Positions 7,809 to 16,850 of a stretch of 64,000 bases of DNA are shown here, in pieces; position 1 is the first letter of the stretch; each line of letters starts with the position of its first letter. The notes beneath the pieces were generated by a model. The model was not told the origin of the DNA. It saw only the letters and a list, made by a program, of their open reading frames with translations, and did not search any database. Source of the stretch: Streptomyces griseoviridis (GTDB lineage: Bacteria; Actinomycetota; Actinomycetes; Streptomycetales; Streptomycetaceae); the NCBI GenBank assembly GCA_014649155.1, contig BMSM01000018.1, forward strand, positions 62,001 to 126,000. The letters are read 5' to 3'. A program made the position numbers and the translations under genes.

Positions 7809-8709
7809 GGGAGTGCACGTGCCCGTGCCCGTGCCCGTGGTGGTGATGGCCGTCGTCGTCCGGGTGGAAATGCGGCTGCTGCGGCGCCCCCACCTTGTCC
7901 TCGAACCCGGGCAGCGCGATCCGGTACACGCACGAGTCGCAGTTCATCCGGAGATCCCCGCCGACCGCCTCCTCGTACCGCTCCCACACCAGGTCGAGCA
8001 GTTCCGGCTCGGGACCGATGACGTCCGCCGAGCGCACCGCCGTCCCCGGGTGCGCGGCGGCCCACTCCTCGGTCTGGAACCGGACCCGGTCCGGGAGGAT
8101 GCCGGTGAACAGGAAGTACGGCAGCACCACGATCCGCTCGGCGCCGAGCCGCGCGCACCGCTCCAGGCCGCCCGGCACGTCCGGCCGCGCCAGCGACACG
8201 AACGCGGTCTCCACGCCCGCGTACCCGCGGCCCTCCCACAGCAGCCGCGCCGCCTTGAACACCTCGGCGTTGGCGTCCGGGTCCGTCGACCCGCGCCCCA
8301 CCAGCAGCACGGTCACCCCGGCCGGGTCCCAGGACGGGTCCATCGCCTCGGCCAGCCGCCGCTCCAGCACCCGCAGCAGCGCGGGGTGCGGGCCCAGCGG
8401 ACGGCCGTAGGTGTACGAGATCCCGGCGTGCCGCTCCTTCTCGCGGGCCAGCGCCGCCGGGATGTCGCCCTTGGCGTGCCCGGCGGAGACCAGCATCAGC
8501 GGCACCGCCGCGAACCGGCGCACCCCGCGCTCCACCAGCTCGGCCACCGCGTCGCCCAGCGGCGGCGGGGACAGCTCGATGAAACCGCCGGCGACGGGCA
8601 GTCCGGGGTGGCGGCGGCCCAGCTCGCGCACGAAGTCACGGAACGCCTCGGCTCCGGCGTCGTCCCGGGTGCCGTGGCCGGCGATGAGCAGGGCGGGCGG
8701 GGTGGTCAC
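7798..8709 (-). CDS. cbiX: Sirohydrochlorin cobaltochelatase CbiX-like with His-rich tail
   Basis: The 303-residue protein has two CbiX/SirB-type half domains: the first begins LLIAGHGTRDDAG with His12, and a second His (His78 in SAGHAKGD) matches the other metal-binding position. The C-terminal part has MNCDSC (residues 255-260), an MXCXXC motif known in long CbiX proteins for binding an Fe-S cluster, then a tail with about 15 histidines (280-303) likely to bind or store metal. GTG 8709 is chosen because GAGGAG lies 7 bases upstream; ATG 8748, overlapping the cobJ stop as ATGA, would add 13 residues. It inserts metal early in the tetrapyrrole pathway. Confidence 0.88.
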   Translation of the reverse strand: MTTPPALLIAGHGTRDDAGAEAFRDFVRELGRRHPGLPVAGGFIELSPPPLGDAVAELVERGVRRFAAVPLMLVSAGHAKGDIPAALAREKERHAGISYTYGRPLGPHPALLRVLERRLAEAMDPSWDPAGVTVLLVGRGSTDPDANAEVFKAARLLWEGRGYAGVETAFVSLARPDVPGGLERCARLGAERIVVLPYFLFTGILPDRVRFQTEEWAAAHPGTAVRSADVIGPEPELLDLVWERYEEAVGGDLRMNCDSCVYRIALPGFEDKVGAPQQPHFHPDDDGHHHHGHGHGHVHSHAH

Positions 8710-8744
8710 GGTCTCTCCTCGGGGCGAAGGGTTCGGTACGGGGG

Positions 8745-10445
8745 TCATCGGGTGCTCTCCTGCCAGCGGTAGCCGCGCGGCGTCACCATCCGGCCCGCGA
8801 TCTCGCGGGTGGCGGTGTTGCCCACCGTCACGACGGTCATCATGTCGACGGTCGCCGGGTCCAGCGCGGCCAGTGTCGTCAGCCGGGCGGACTCGTCGGC
8901 GCGGGAGGCGTTGCGCACCACCCCGACCGGGGTGGCGGGCGCGCGGTGCTCCGCGAGGATCGCCAGCGCCTTCGGCAACTGCCAGTCGCGGCCCCGGCTG
9001 CGCGGGTTGTAGAACGTCACCACCAAGTCGGCCCCGGCCGCCGCGCGCACCCGGCGTTCGATGACCTCCCACGGTGTGTGCAGGTCGGACAGGCTGATGG
9101 AGACGTGGTCGTGGCCGAGCGGGGCGCCGAGCACCGCCCCGGCCGCGAGCGCCGCCGTCACCCCCGGCACCCCGACCACGTCGATGTCGTCGGACGCCTC
9201 CGCGAGGGCCGGCGAGGCCATCGCGTACACGCCCGCGTCACCGCTGCCGATCAGCGCCACCGCGTGCCCGCGCCGGGCCTCCTCGACCGCCGTACGGGCC
9301 CGTTCCTCCTCGGCGCCCAGCCCCGACTCCAGGACCCGGGTGCCGGGGCGCAGCAGGTCCCGGATCTGGTCGACGTACTGGTCCAGGCCGACCAGGACCG
9401 ACGCCCGGCGCAGTTCGGCGGCGGCGCGCGGGGTGAGCAGGTCCCGGGCGCCCGGGCCGAGGCCGACCACGGCGAGCCGGCCGCGCCCGGGACGCCGTAC
9501 GACCGCGCAGGTCGCCGTCGCGGGGCGGCCGTCGGCGCGTACCGACTTCCGCTTGGGAACGAGGAGTTCACCGCCCCGGCGCAGCGCCGCGGCCTCCGCG
9601 ACCGACGGGGTGCCGACGGCGTCCAGCGGCGCGGCGGACGGGTTCGGGACCGCCACGCCGGCCAGTTCCCCGGCCGGGTACGTCACCAGCGGCACGCCCA
9701 GCCGTTCGGCGGCGGCGAGCAGGCCCGGCTCGCCGGCCTTGGCGTCCACGGTGGCCAGCTCGGCGACCGAGGCCGCCGCGAGACCGGCGTCCCGCAGGGC
9801 GTCCCCGATCAGCCCGAGCACCTCCTCGGCGGGCGCGCCCCGGGAGGCGCCCACCCCGACCACGAGGGACGGCGGACGCAGCACGGCCTCCCGCTCGCCC
9901 GGCTCGACCAGCCGGTCCGTCACCCGGATCGTGTACGCCGCCGCCGTCCCCTCCGGCACGACCGGCAGCGGCGGCAGCGGCCAGGCCACCTCGGCGCGCA
10001 GCGCCACCGGCTCCCCGTCCAGCAGCGCCCGGGTCACCCCGGCCACCGCGCCCTCCACGGGCAGCCCGAGGGTGTCCAGGCCGGGCACGTCCACCGCGTC
10101 CGTCGCCGTGGTCACCACCGGTTCGGCGCCGAGCACCCCGGCGACCTCCCGGGCCAGGGCGTTGGCCCCGCCGCCGTGCCCGCCGAGCAGCGCCACCGCG
10201 AACCGGCCCGCCTCGTCCACGCAGACGATGCCCGGGTCGGTCTCCTTCCCGGCCAGCAGCGGGGCGACGATCCGCACCACCGCGCCGGTCGCCAGGAAGC
10301 ACACCAGCTGCTCGCACTCGGCGAACGCGGCCCGGACGGCGTCCGCGACGGGACCGCCGTAGACCCGGACGCGTCCGGGCCACGCGGCGGCCAGCCGGTC
10401 CCGGGCCGCCGCGCCCGCCGCCGTGGCGGAGACGATGCCGATCAC
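8745..10445 (-). CDS. cobJ: Fused CbiG-CobJ (cobalt-precorrin-5A hydrolase / precorrin-3B C17-methyltransferase)
   Basis: A 566-residue bifunctional protein. Residues 1 to about 315 are CbiG-like: an N-terminal ATGAVVRIVAPLL and GGHGGGANALA region and a C-terminal CobE/CbiG part (VVGVGASRGAPAEEV, residues 195-209). Residues 322-566 form a precorrin methyltransferase starting LAVVGLGPGARDLLTPRA, with the SAM-binding IGSGDAGVYAMA and VTFYNPRSRGRDWQL typical of CobJ/CbiH. The GTG start overlaps the cobM stop as GTGA. CbiG belongs to the anaerobic route whereas CobN nearby is aerobic, so its exact role here is uncertain. Confidence 0.92.
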   Translation of the reverse strand: MIGIVSATAAGAAARDRLAAAWPGRVRVYGGPVADAVRAAFAECEQLVCFLATGAVVRIVAPLLAGKETDPGIVCVDEAGRFAVALLGGHGGGANALAREVAGVLGAEPVVTTATDAVDVPGLDTLGLPVEGAVAGVTRALLDGEPVALRAEVAWPLPPLPVVPEGTAAAYTIRVTDRLVEPGEREAVLRPPSLVVGVGASRGAPAEEVLGLIGDALRDAGLAAASVAELATVDAKAGEPGLLAAAERLGVPLVTYPAGELAGVAVPNPSAAPLDAVGTPSVAEAAALRRGGELLVPKRKSVRADGRPATATCAVVRRPGRGRLAVVGLGPGARDLLTPRAAAELRRASVLVGLDQYVDQIRDLLRPGTRVLESGLGAEEERARTAVEEARRGHAVALIGSGDAGVYAMASPALAEASDDIDVVGVPGVTAALAAGAVLGAPLGHDHVSISLSDLHTPWEVIERRVRAAAGADLVVTFYNPRSRGRDWQLPKALAILAEHRAPATPVGVVRNASRADESARLTTLAALDPATVDMMTVVTVGNTATREIAGRMVTPRGYRWQESTR

Positions 10446-11296
10446 TGGGTGACTCCTTCGTGCTGGTCGTCGGCGCGGCGGGCGCGCAGCGCCCTGCGGG
10501 CCTCGGGGTCGGCCCGGCGGAAGCCGTGGAAGTGCCCCGGGTGGTACAGGTGGGAGCGGGTGCCGTGCGCGGCGAGGGCCGGGCCGACCAGGAACAGCGT
10601 GTGCTTCCACAGCTTGTGCTCCTTGACGGTCTCCTCCAGCGTCCCGATCGTGCACCGCACGACCAGCTCCTCCGGCCAGGTCGCCTGGTACGCCACCACG
10701 ACCGGGGTGTCGGTCGGGTAGCCGCCCTCCAGCAGCTCCCGCACCAGCTGCCCGCTGCGGGCGGCGGACAGGAACACCGCCATGGTCGTGCCGTGCCGGG
10801 CGAACTCCCGGACCTCCTCACCGGGCGGCATCGGCGTCTTGCCGCCGCCCAGCCGGGTCAGGATCACCGACTGCGCGACCTCCGGAACGGTCAGCTCCCG
10901 GCCGGCCAGCGCGGCGACGGCCGAGAACGACGAGACGCCGGGCACGATCTCCGTCGCCACACCGATCTCCGCGCACCGGTCGAGCTGCTCCTGCGTGCCG
11001 CCCCACAGCGCCGGGTCACCGGAGTGCACCCGGGCCACGGCGAGGCCCTCGCGGTGGGCGCGCTCGTAGACGGCGACGACGTCCTCCAGCGACATCGTCG
11101 CCGAGTCGAGCACCTCGGCGTCCGCGCGCGCGTGCTCCAGCACCTCCGCCTGCACCAGGCTGGCCGCCCAGATCACGACATCGGCGTCGGCGATGGCACG
11201 CGCCGCCCGGAACGTCAGCAGATCGGCGGCGCCGGGACCGGCACCGACGAAGGTCACCTTGCCGGCGGGGGCGGCGGCCACGGGTTCGGGGGCCAT
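10442..11296 (-). CDS. cobM: Precorrin-4 C11-methyltransferase CobM
   Basis: CobM/CbiF methylates C-11 of precorrin-4 using SAM. The 284-residue protein has the N-terminal VTFVGAGPGAADLLTFRAA, the VHSGDPALWGGTQEQ loop and EIVPGVSSFSAVAALAGRELTVPE-like core split over normal family positions. ATG 11296 is preceded by AGGAGAGGA about 10 bases upstream; an earlier ATG at 11320 lacks a ribosome site. It is the first gene of the second cobalamin block, divergent from the ZIP gene across 86 bases, and its stop overlaps cbiG-cobJ. Confidence 0.93.
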   Translation of the reverse strand: MAPEPVAAAPAGKVTFVGAGPGAADLLTFRAARAIADADVVIWAASLVQAEVLEHARADAEVLDSATMSLEDVVAVYERAHREGLAVARVHSGDPALWGGTQEQLDRCAEIGVATEIVPGVSSFSAVAALAGRELTVPEVAQSVILTRLGGGKTPMPPGEEVREFARHGTTMAVFLSAARSGQLVRELLEGGYPTDTPVVVAYQATWPEELVVRCTIGTLEETVKEHKLWKHTLFLVGPALAAHGTRSHLYHPGHFHGFRRADPEARRALRARRADDQHEGVTQ

Positions 11297-11382
11297 GGAT
11301 TCGGGTCCTCTCCTGGACATGTTTACTGCGATTGCCGCTGTCGGAGGCGCGTACGGGCACGCCGATCGGATAGCAAGGGCAC

Positions 11383-12108
11383 ATGGCGGTCTTCGTCGCG
11401 CTCGGCGCGTTCCTGATGACGCTGGCCGGCGGCTGGACGGCACAGCGCGTGACCGACCGCCGCCACCTGGTGCTGGGCCTGGCCGGCGGCCTGATGCTCG
11501 GCGTGGTCGGCCTGGACCTGCTGCCGGAGGCGCTGGAGGCCGCCGGCGACGAGGTGTTCGGCGTGCCCGAGGCCCTGCTGCTGTTCGTCGCGGGCTTCCT
11601 CCTCGCCCACCTCGTGGAACGCCTGCTGGCCGCGCGCCGGGCCGCGCACGGCGCCGACGAGCACGCCCGCGCCCCGGAGGTGGGCCTGACGGCCGCCGCG
11701 GCGATGGTCGGGCACAGCGCGATGGACGGCGTGGCGATCGGCGCCGCCTTCCAGGTCGGCGGCGGCATGGGCGCGGCGGTCGCCATGGCGGTGATCGCCC
11801 ACGACTTCGCCGACGGCTTCAACACCTACACACTGACCAGCCTCTACGGCAACGCCCGCCGCCGCGCCGTCGCCATGCTGGTCGCCGACGCCTGCGCCCC
11901 CGTCCTCGGCGCGGCCTCCACCCTGTTCCTCACCATCCCCGAGCAGGCCCTCGGCGCCTATCTCGGCCTCTTCGGCGGCGTGCTCCTCTATCTCGCCGCC
12001 GCCGAGATCCTTCCCGAGGCCCACCACGAGCACCCCGCCCGCTCCACTCTGCTGTGCACGACCGCCGGAGCGGCGTTCATCTGGCTGGTGGTCGGCATCG
12101 CGGAGTAG
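11383..12108 (+). CDS. ZIP family metal transporter
   Basis: A 241-residue integral membrane protein with about 7-8 hydrophobic segments. The two ZIP metal-binding helices are clear: GHSAMDGVAIGAAF and AHDFADGFNTYTL, with AAAEILPEAHHEHP as an additional site. Family members move zinc, iron, manganese or cobalt into the cytoplasm. It sits head-to-head with cobM and tail-to-tail with cobI in the middle of the cobalamin cluster, which suggests cobalt supply, but selectivity cannot be read from sequence. A ribosome site (AAGGG) lies 5 bases before ATG 11383. Confidence 0.88.
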   Translation: MAVFVALGAFLMTLAGGWTAQRVTDRRHLVLGLAGGLMLGVVGLDLLPEALEAAGDEVFGVPEALLLFVAGFLLAHLVERLLAARRAAHGADEHARAPEVGLTAAAAMVGHSAMDGVAIGAAFQVGGGMGAAVAMAVIAHDFADGFNTYTLTSLYGNARRRAVAMLVADACAPVLGAASTLFLTIPEQALGAYLGLFGGVLLYLAAAEILPEAHHEHPARSTLLCTTAGAAFIWLVVGIAE

Positions 12109-12146
12109 CGGCGCCCCGGTCGCCGTGGTCCCCCCGGCCACCGTGG

Positions 12147-12878
12147 TCACAGTTTCCCGCCCCGGCCGCCGTCCCGCCGCGCGGGCGCGATCAGCGTCGA
12201 CAGATACGGCAGGGCGGTGCCGTCGAGGTCACCGGCCGGCCGGATCGACTCCTCCGCCAGCCCGAGCGCCGACCCCCACACCGCGTCCGCCAGCCGCCCG
12301 GTCTCCCGCAGCGCCTCGGCCACCTGGGCCGCCTGCCGCCCGAACTTGTACGCCACGACCGTCCCCGGCCCGTGCAGCGCGTCCTTCAGCACGGCCGCCC
12401 CGGCCGTCACCGGCACCAGCGTCAGCGGCTCGGTGCCCTCGGTGAGCACGGCACCCGACCGCGCGGCGAGGTCCTGCATGGCGGTGATGCCCGGCACGGT
12501 CTCCACGACCGTCCCCGGCACCAGCGCGCCGACCGTCTGCGCGAGATAGGTGAACGTCGAGTACACGTTGGGGTCCCCGATGGTCGCGAAGGCGACCCGG
12601 CCGTGCGCGCGCAGCAACCCGGCCACGCGCTCCCCGGCGGCGTCCCAGGCGGCCTCCCGCCGCGCCCGGTCACTGCGCTCGTTGAGCGCGAAGACGACCC
12701 GGACGATCTTCTCGGCGCCCACGTAGTGCAGCACGGTCGCCTCGGCCCGGCCCCGCTCACCCGTGTCCATCACGGGGACGACGACGACCTCGGCCGCCCG
12801 CAGCGCGTTGACCCCCTTGACGGTCACCAGCTCCGGATCACCGGGGCCCACCCCGACTCCCACCAGATGGCTGCTCAT
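12147..12878 (-). CDS. cobI: Precorrin-2 C20-methyltransferase CobI
   Basis: CobI/CbiL transfers a methyl group to C-20 of precorrin-2. The 243-residue protein starts with LVGVGVGPGDPELVTVKGV, carries VAFATIGDPNVYSTFTYL and ETVPGITAMQDLAAR, all characteristic of this methyltransferase branch. ATG 12878 overlaps the cobB stop as ATGA, so it is translationally coupled as the last gene of the cbiB-cobI run. Length and motifs are standard. Confidence 0.94.
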   Translation of the reverse strand: MSSHLVGVGVGPGDPELVTVKGVNALRAAEVVVVPVMDTGERGRAEATVLHYVGAEKIVRVVFALNERSDRARREAAWDAAGERVAGLLRAHGRVAFATIGDPNVYSTFTYLAQTVGALVPGTVVETVPGITAMQDLAARSGAVLTEGTEPLTLVPVTAGAAVLKDALHGPGTVVAYKFGRQAAQVAEALRETGRLADAVWGSALGLAEESIRPAGDLDGTALPYLSTLIAPARRDGGRGGKL

Positions 12879-14236
12879 GACGTCCGGCACCTCTCCACGA
12901 ACCGACGGGCCACACCGGGCTCGGCCGCCCAGTGCGTGTGCAGATAGCTCGCGTGCACACCCCGCTGTACGAAACCCTCGACGCGCCGCTCCGGCGCGCG
13001 CACCCCCCACGCCGGAGCCGCCCCGGCCCCCGGCTCCACCACCGTCCGGTGGAACTCGTGCCCCCGCAGCCGTGTCCCGGCGGCGGCCAGCGCGCTGTCC
13101 GAGACGGCCACGGCGTCCCGGTAGCCCAGCGTCAGCCGCTCCGACATCCGCGCCGCCGCGTCCAGCACCCCGCACATCGGCCTGCCGTCCAGCTCCCGGC
13201 ACAGGTACAGCAGGCCCGCGCACTCGGCGGCGACGGGCGCGCCGCGCGCCGCCAGCTCCGCCACCGACGCGCGCAGCGTCGCGTTGGCGGACAGCTCGGC
13301 GGCGTACACCTCGGGGAACCCCCCGCCGATCACCAGTCCCGCCGTGTCCTCGGGCAGCCCCTCGTCCCGCAACGGGTCGAAGGGGACGACCTCCGCACCG
13401 GCGGCGGCCAGCAGCTCCGTGTGCTCGGCATAGGAGAAGCTGAACGCGGCCCCACCGGCGACGGCGACGCGCGGCCTCGCGCCGGGGAGGGCCGGCGAAG
13501 GCCCGGGGGTCCAGGGGACGGAGCCCCCTGGCAGGGCCCCGGCGGACCGGGCCAGCGCGACGAGGGCGTCCAGGTCGCACCCCTCGGACACCATCCCCGC
13601 CATGGCGGCGACCGCACCGACCGCGTCCCCCCGCCGCTCGGCGACCGGCACCAGCCCGAGATGCCGCGACGGCACGGACACGGCGGCCGCCCGCCGCAGC
13701 ACCCCCAGCACCGGGAGCCCGACGGAGTCCAGCGCCTCCCGCAGCAGCGCCTCGTGCCGGTCCGACCCGACCTTGTTGAGGATCACGCCCCCGATCCGCA
13801 CCCCGGGGTCCCAGGACACGAACCCGTGCACCAGCGCCGCCACCGACCGCGACTGCGACGCCGCGTCGACGACCAGCACCACCGGCGCGCCCAGCACCTT
13901 CGCGACCTGCGCGGTGGACGCCAGCTCGCCCTCCCCGGCAGCCCCGTCGTACAGCCCCATCACGCCCTCGACGACCGCGAGGTCGCACCCCGCCGCCCCG
14001 TGCAGGAACAGCGGAGCGACCAGCTCGGGACCGCACAGGTACGCGTCGAGGTTCCGCCCCGGCCGTCCGGTGGCCAGCGTGTGGTACCCGGGATCGATGT
14101 AGTCCGGCCCGACCTTGTGCGGGGACACGGCGAGTCCCCGCGCGGTCAGCGCGGCCATCAGCCCGGTGGCGACGGTGGTCTTCCCGCTGCCGGAGGCCGG
14201 CGCGGCGATGACCAGCCGGGGCACGGAGGAGGTCAC
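12875..14236 (-). CDS. cobB: Cobyrinate a,c-diamide synthase CobB/CbiA
   Basis: The enzyme amidates the a and c side chains of (hydrogeno)cobyrinate using glutamine and ATP. The 453-residue protein has an N-terminal synthetase domain with the P-loop PASGSGKT (14-21) and a C-terminal class I glutamine amidotransferase domain with Cys339 in AAECAGLLYLCREL. The linker at about residues 234-253 (LPGGSVPWTPGPSPALPGAR) is encoded by a GC-rich palindromic repeat (13497-13540) that looks inserted between the domains. GTG 14236 overlaps the cobO stop as GTGA. Confidence 0.94.
   Translation of the reverse strand: MTSSVPRLVIAAPASGSGKTTVATGLMAALTARGLAVSPHKVGPDYIDPGYHTLATGRPGRNLDAYLCGPELVAPLFLHGAAGCDLAVVEGVMGLYDGAAGEGELASTAQVAKVLGAPVVLVVDAASQSRSVAALVHGFVSWDPGVRIGGVILNKVGSDRHEALLREALDSVGLPVLGVLRRAAAVSVPSRHLGLVPVAERRGDAVGAVAAMAGMVSEGCDLDALVALARSAGALPGGSVPWTPGPSPALPGARPRVAVAGGAAFSFSYAEHTELLAAAGAEVVPFDPLRDEGLPEDTAGLVIGGGFPEVYAAELSANATLRASVAELAARGAPVAAECAGLLYLCRELDGRPMCGVLDAAARMSERLTLGYRDAVAVSDSALAAAGTRLRGHEFHRTVVEPGAGAAPAWGVRAPERRVEGFVQRGVHASYLHTHWAAEPGVARRFVERCRTS
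13497..13540. repeat. GC-rich palindromic repeat inside cobB
   Basis: The DNA encoding the cobB interdomain linker contains CCAGGGG (13511-13517) and CCCCTGG (13525-13531) flanked by further GGCCC/GGGCC runs. It closely resembles short palindromic elements scattered in Streptomyces genomes, as I recall them. It keeps the reading frame open. Confidence 0.5.
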
Positions 14237-14832
14237 CACTCGATGCCCCTCTGCCCCTTCTGCCCGGCGTCCATCGGGTGCTTGACCTTGGACATGTCGG
14301 TGACCAGGTCGGCGAACCCCACCAGCTTCTCCGGCGCGTTCCGCCCGGTGATCACGACGTGCTGGGTCCCCGGCCGGTCCCGCAGCACCTCCACCACCTC
14401 GTCGGTGTCCACCCATCCCCAGTGCATCGGGTAGGCGAACTCGTCCAGCACGTACAGCCTGTACGTCTCGGCCGCCAGGTCCCGCTTGACCTGCTCCCAG
14501 CCCTCCCGGGCCTTCTCCTCGTTGTCCATCTGCGCGTCGCGCTGGACCCAGGACCAGCCCTCGCCCATCTTGTGCCAGTCGACGGTCCCGCCCTCGCCGG
14601 AGGCGCCCAGCACCCGCAGCGCGTTCTCCTCGCCGACCTTCCACTTCGCCGACTTGACGAACTGGAACACCCCGATCGGCCAGCCCTGGTTCCAGGCCCG
14701 CAGCGCCAGCCCGAACGCGGCCGTCGACTTGCCCTTGCCGATGCCCGTGTGCACGACCACCAGCGGACGGTTCCGCCGCTGACGGGTCGTCAGACCGTCG
14801 TCCGGTACGACACTCGGCTGTCCCTGCGGCAT
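14233..14832 (-). CDS. cobO: Corrinoid adenosyltransferase CobO
   Basis: CobO (BtuR/CobA type) transfers the adenosyl group of ATP to reduced cobyrinic acid a,c-diamide. The 199-residue protein carries the modified P-loop HTGIGKGKSTAAFG (residues 28-41), the FQFVKSAKWKVGEENAL segment and ending HPMDAGQKGQRGIEW, all family hallmarks. ATG 14832 overlaps the stop of the chelatase gene by one base, and its own stop overlaps cobB, so it is part of the coupled run. Confidence 0.96.
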   Translation of the reverse strand: MPQGQPSVVPDDGLTTRQRRNRPLVVVHTGIGKGKSTAAFGLALRAWNQGWPIGVFQFVKSAKWKVGEENALRVLGASGEGGTVDWHKMGEGWSWVQRDAQMDNEEKAREGWEQVKRDLAAETYRLYVLDEFAYPMHWGWVDTDEVVEVLRDRPGTQHVVITGRNAPEKLVGFADLVTDMSKVKHPMDAGQKGQRGIEW

Positions 14833-16850
14833 CAGGCCGCCCTCCTCTGCACGTCCTTGACGAGCCCGGCGATCGAGTCCGCCCGCAGCTCCTCCAGCGT
14901 CACCGCCGTCCCGCCCAGCTCACCGGCGAGCCGTCCGGCCAGCCCCAGCCGCACCGGCCCCGCCTCGCAGTCCACGACCACCGAGGCGACCGACTCGGCC
15001 GCGAACAGCCGCGCCGCCCGCTCCGCCAGCGCCACCGGTTCCGGACCGCCGGTCGCCCGCCCGTCCGTCACGACGACGACCAGGGGCCGCCGCGCCGGGT
15101 CCCGCAGCCGCTCCACCCGCAGCACCTCGTGCGCGCGCAGCAGCCCGGCCGCCAGCGGCGTCCGCCCGCCCGTCGGCAGCGACTCCAGCCGGACCGCCGC
15201 CGCGTCCACCGACGACGTCGGCGGCAGCGCCACGTCCGCCGCCGACCCACGGAAGGTCACCAGCCCCACCTTGTCCCGCCGCTGGTAGGCGTCGAGCAGC
15301 AGCGACAGCACCGCGCCCTTCACGGCGCTCATCCGCTGCCGCGCCGCCATCGACCCGGAGGCGTCCACGACGAACAGCACGAGGTTGCCCTCCCGGCCCT
15401 CCCGCGTCGCCTGCCGCAGATCGTCCCGCCGGACCACCAGGCCCGGACCGCTGCGCCCCCGCGCCCGCTGGTGCGGCGCCGCCGCCCGCACGGTCGCCGC
15501 CAGGTGCAGTTTGGTCAGCGCGCCCTTCGGCCGCCGCGCCCCGGTGGTCCGCCCGTGCTCGGTCCGGGCCCGCGACCGCCGCCCGGCGGCCCCCTCGCCC
15601 AGACCCGGCACACTCAGCACCCTGGTGCGGAACGGCTCCGCCGCCGGCGCCGGCCGCCGCTCGCCCGCCCCGCCCCCGGACGGCTGCGGTTCGCCCTCGT
15701 CCCCGGCCTCGGGACGGGCACCGGTGTCACCGCCCCGGGGCCCCTCCGCGGGCGGCTGCCCACCGCCCCCGCCCGGACCACCGGGACCGTCGGGATCGTC
15801 GTCCCCGTCGCCCTGGTCCTCCTGGCCGCCCTGCCCGCCGCCGAACTCCTCCAGCGTCTGGTCCAGCTTGTCCTCGTCCAGACCGGGCGCGTCGAAGGGG
15901 TTGCGCCGCCGCCGGTGCGGCAGGGCCAGCAGCGCGGCCTGCCGCACGTCCTCCGCCAGCACCTCCGGCCGCCCGGCCCACGCCGCCAGCGCGGTCGCGG
16001 TCCGCGCCATCACGATGTCGGCCCGCATCCCGTCGACCTCGAAGGCCGCGCAGGTCGCCGCGATCTGCCGCAGCGCCCCGTCGCCGAGCCGCACCGACGG
16101 CAGCAGTTCCCGCGCCGCCGCGATCCGCGCCCGTACGGCGGCCTCCTCGTCCGCCCAGCGCGCCGCGAACCCGGCCGGGTCGTCGTCGTGGGCGAGCCTG
16201 CGCCGTACGACCTCCACCCGCTGGCCGGGCTCGCGGGAGGCGGCGACCTCGACGGTCAGGCCGAACCGGTCGAGGAGCTGCGGGCGCAGCTCGCCCTCCT
16301 CCGGGTTCATGGTGCCGACCAGCAGGAACCGCGCCGCGTGCCGCACCGACACGCCCTCGCGCTCGACGTACGACGCGCCCATCGCCGCCGCGTCCAGCAG
16401 CAGGTCGACCAGGTGGTCGTGGAGGAGGTTGACCTCGTCGACGTAGAGGATGCCTCGGTGCGCCTGCGCGAGCAGCCCCGGCTCGAACGCCTTCACGCCC
16501 TCCGCCAGCGCCCGCTCGATGTCGAGGGCGCCGACCAGGCGGTCCTCGGAGGCGCCGACCGGCAGCTCGACCATCCGGGCCGGCCGCGTCGTGCCGCCGC
16601 CCGGCTCGTGCGGCCCGTCCGGGCAGCCCGGGTCGGGCGCGGCCGGGTCACAGGAGAAACGGCACCCGGGGACGACGTCCACCGGCGGCAGCAGCGCCGA
16701 CAGCGCCCGCACGGCCGTCGACTTGGCGGTGCCCTTCTCGCCGCGCACCAGCACCCCGCCGACCGCCGGGGAGACGGCGTTCAGCAGCAGCGCCAGCCGC
16801 AGGTCGTCCTGGCCGACGACGGCCGAGAACGGGAACGGGGTCGTGGTCAC
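14832..16850 (-). CDS. Magnesium/cobalt-chelatase ChlI-ChlD type fusion protein
   Basis: A 672-residue AAA+/VWA protein that probably powers CobN cobalt insertion in place of CobS/CobT. The N-terminal ChlI-like ATPase has Walker A GEKGTAKS (37-44) and Walker B ILYVDEVNLL (134-143). A Gly/Pro/Glu-rich acidic linker (about 335-410) follows, then a VWA domain with the MIDAS motif DASGSM starting at Asp496. GTG 16850 overlaps the cobN stop as GTGA. Streptomyces and mycobacteria often carry this fused form beside cobN. Assignment to cobalt rests on context. Confidence 0.9.
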   Translation of the reverse strand: MTTTPFPFSAVVGQDDLRLALLLNAVSPAVGGVLVRGEKGTAKSTAVRALSALLPPVDVVPGCRFSCDPAAPDPGCPDGPHEPGGGTTRPARMVELPVGASEDRLVGALDIERALAEGVKAFEPGLLAQAHRGILYVDEVNLLHDHLVDLLLDAAAMGASYVEREGVSVRHAARFLLVGTMNPEEGELRPQLLDRFGLTVEVAASREPGQRVEVVRRRLAHDDDPAGFAARWADEEAAVRARIAAARELLPSVRLGDGALRQIAATCAAFEVDGMRADIVMARTATALAAWAGRPEVLAEDVRQAALLALPHRRRRNPFDAPGLDEDKLDQTLEEFGGGQGGQEDQGDGDDDPDGPGGPGGGGGQPPAEGPRGGDTGARPEAGDEGEPQPSGGGAGERRPAPAAEPFRTRVLSVPGLGEGAAGRRSRARTEHGRTTGARRPKGALTKLHLAATVRAAAPHQRARGRSGPGLVVRRDDLRQATREGREGNLVLFVVDASGSMAARQRMSAVKGAVLSLLLDAYQRRDKVGLVTFRGSAADVALPPTSSVDAAAVRLESLPTGGRTPLAAGLLRAHEVLRVERLRDPARRPLVVVVTDGRATGGPEPVALAERAARLFAAESVASVVVDCEAGPVRLGLAGRLAGELGGTAVTLEELRADSIAGLVKDVQRRAA

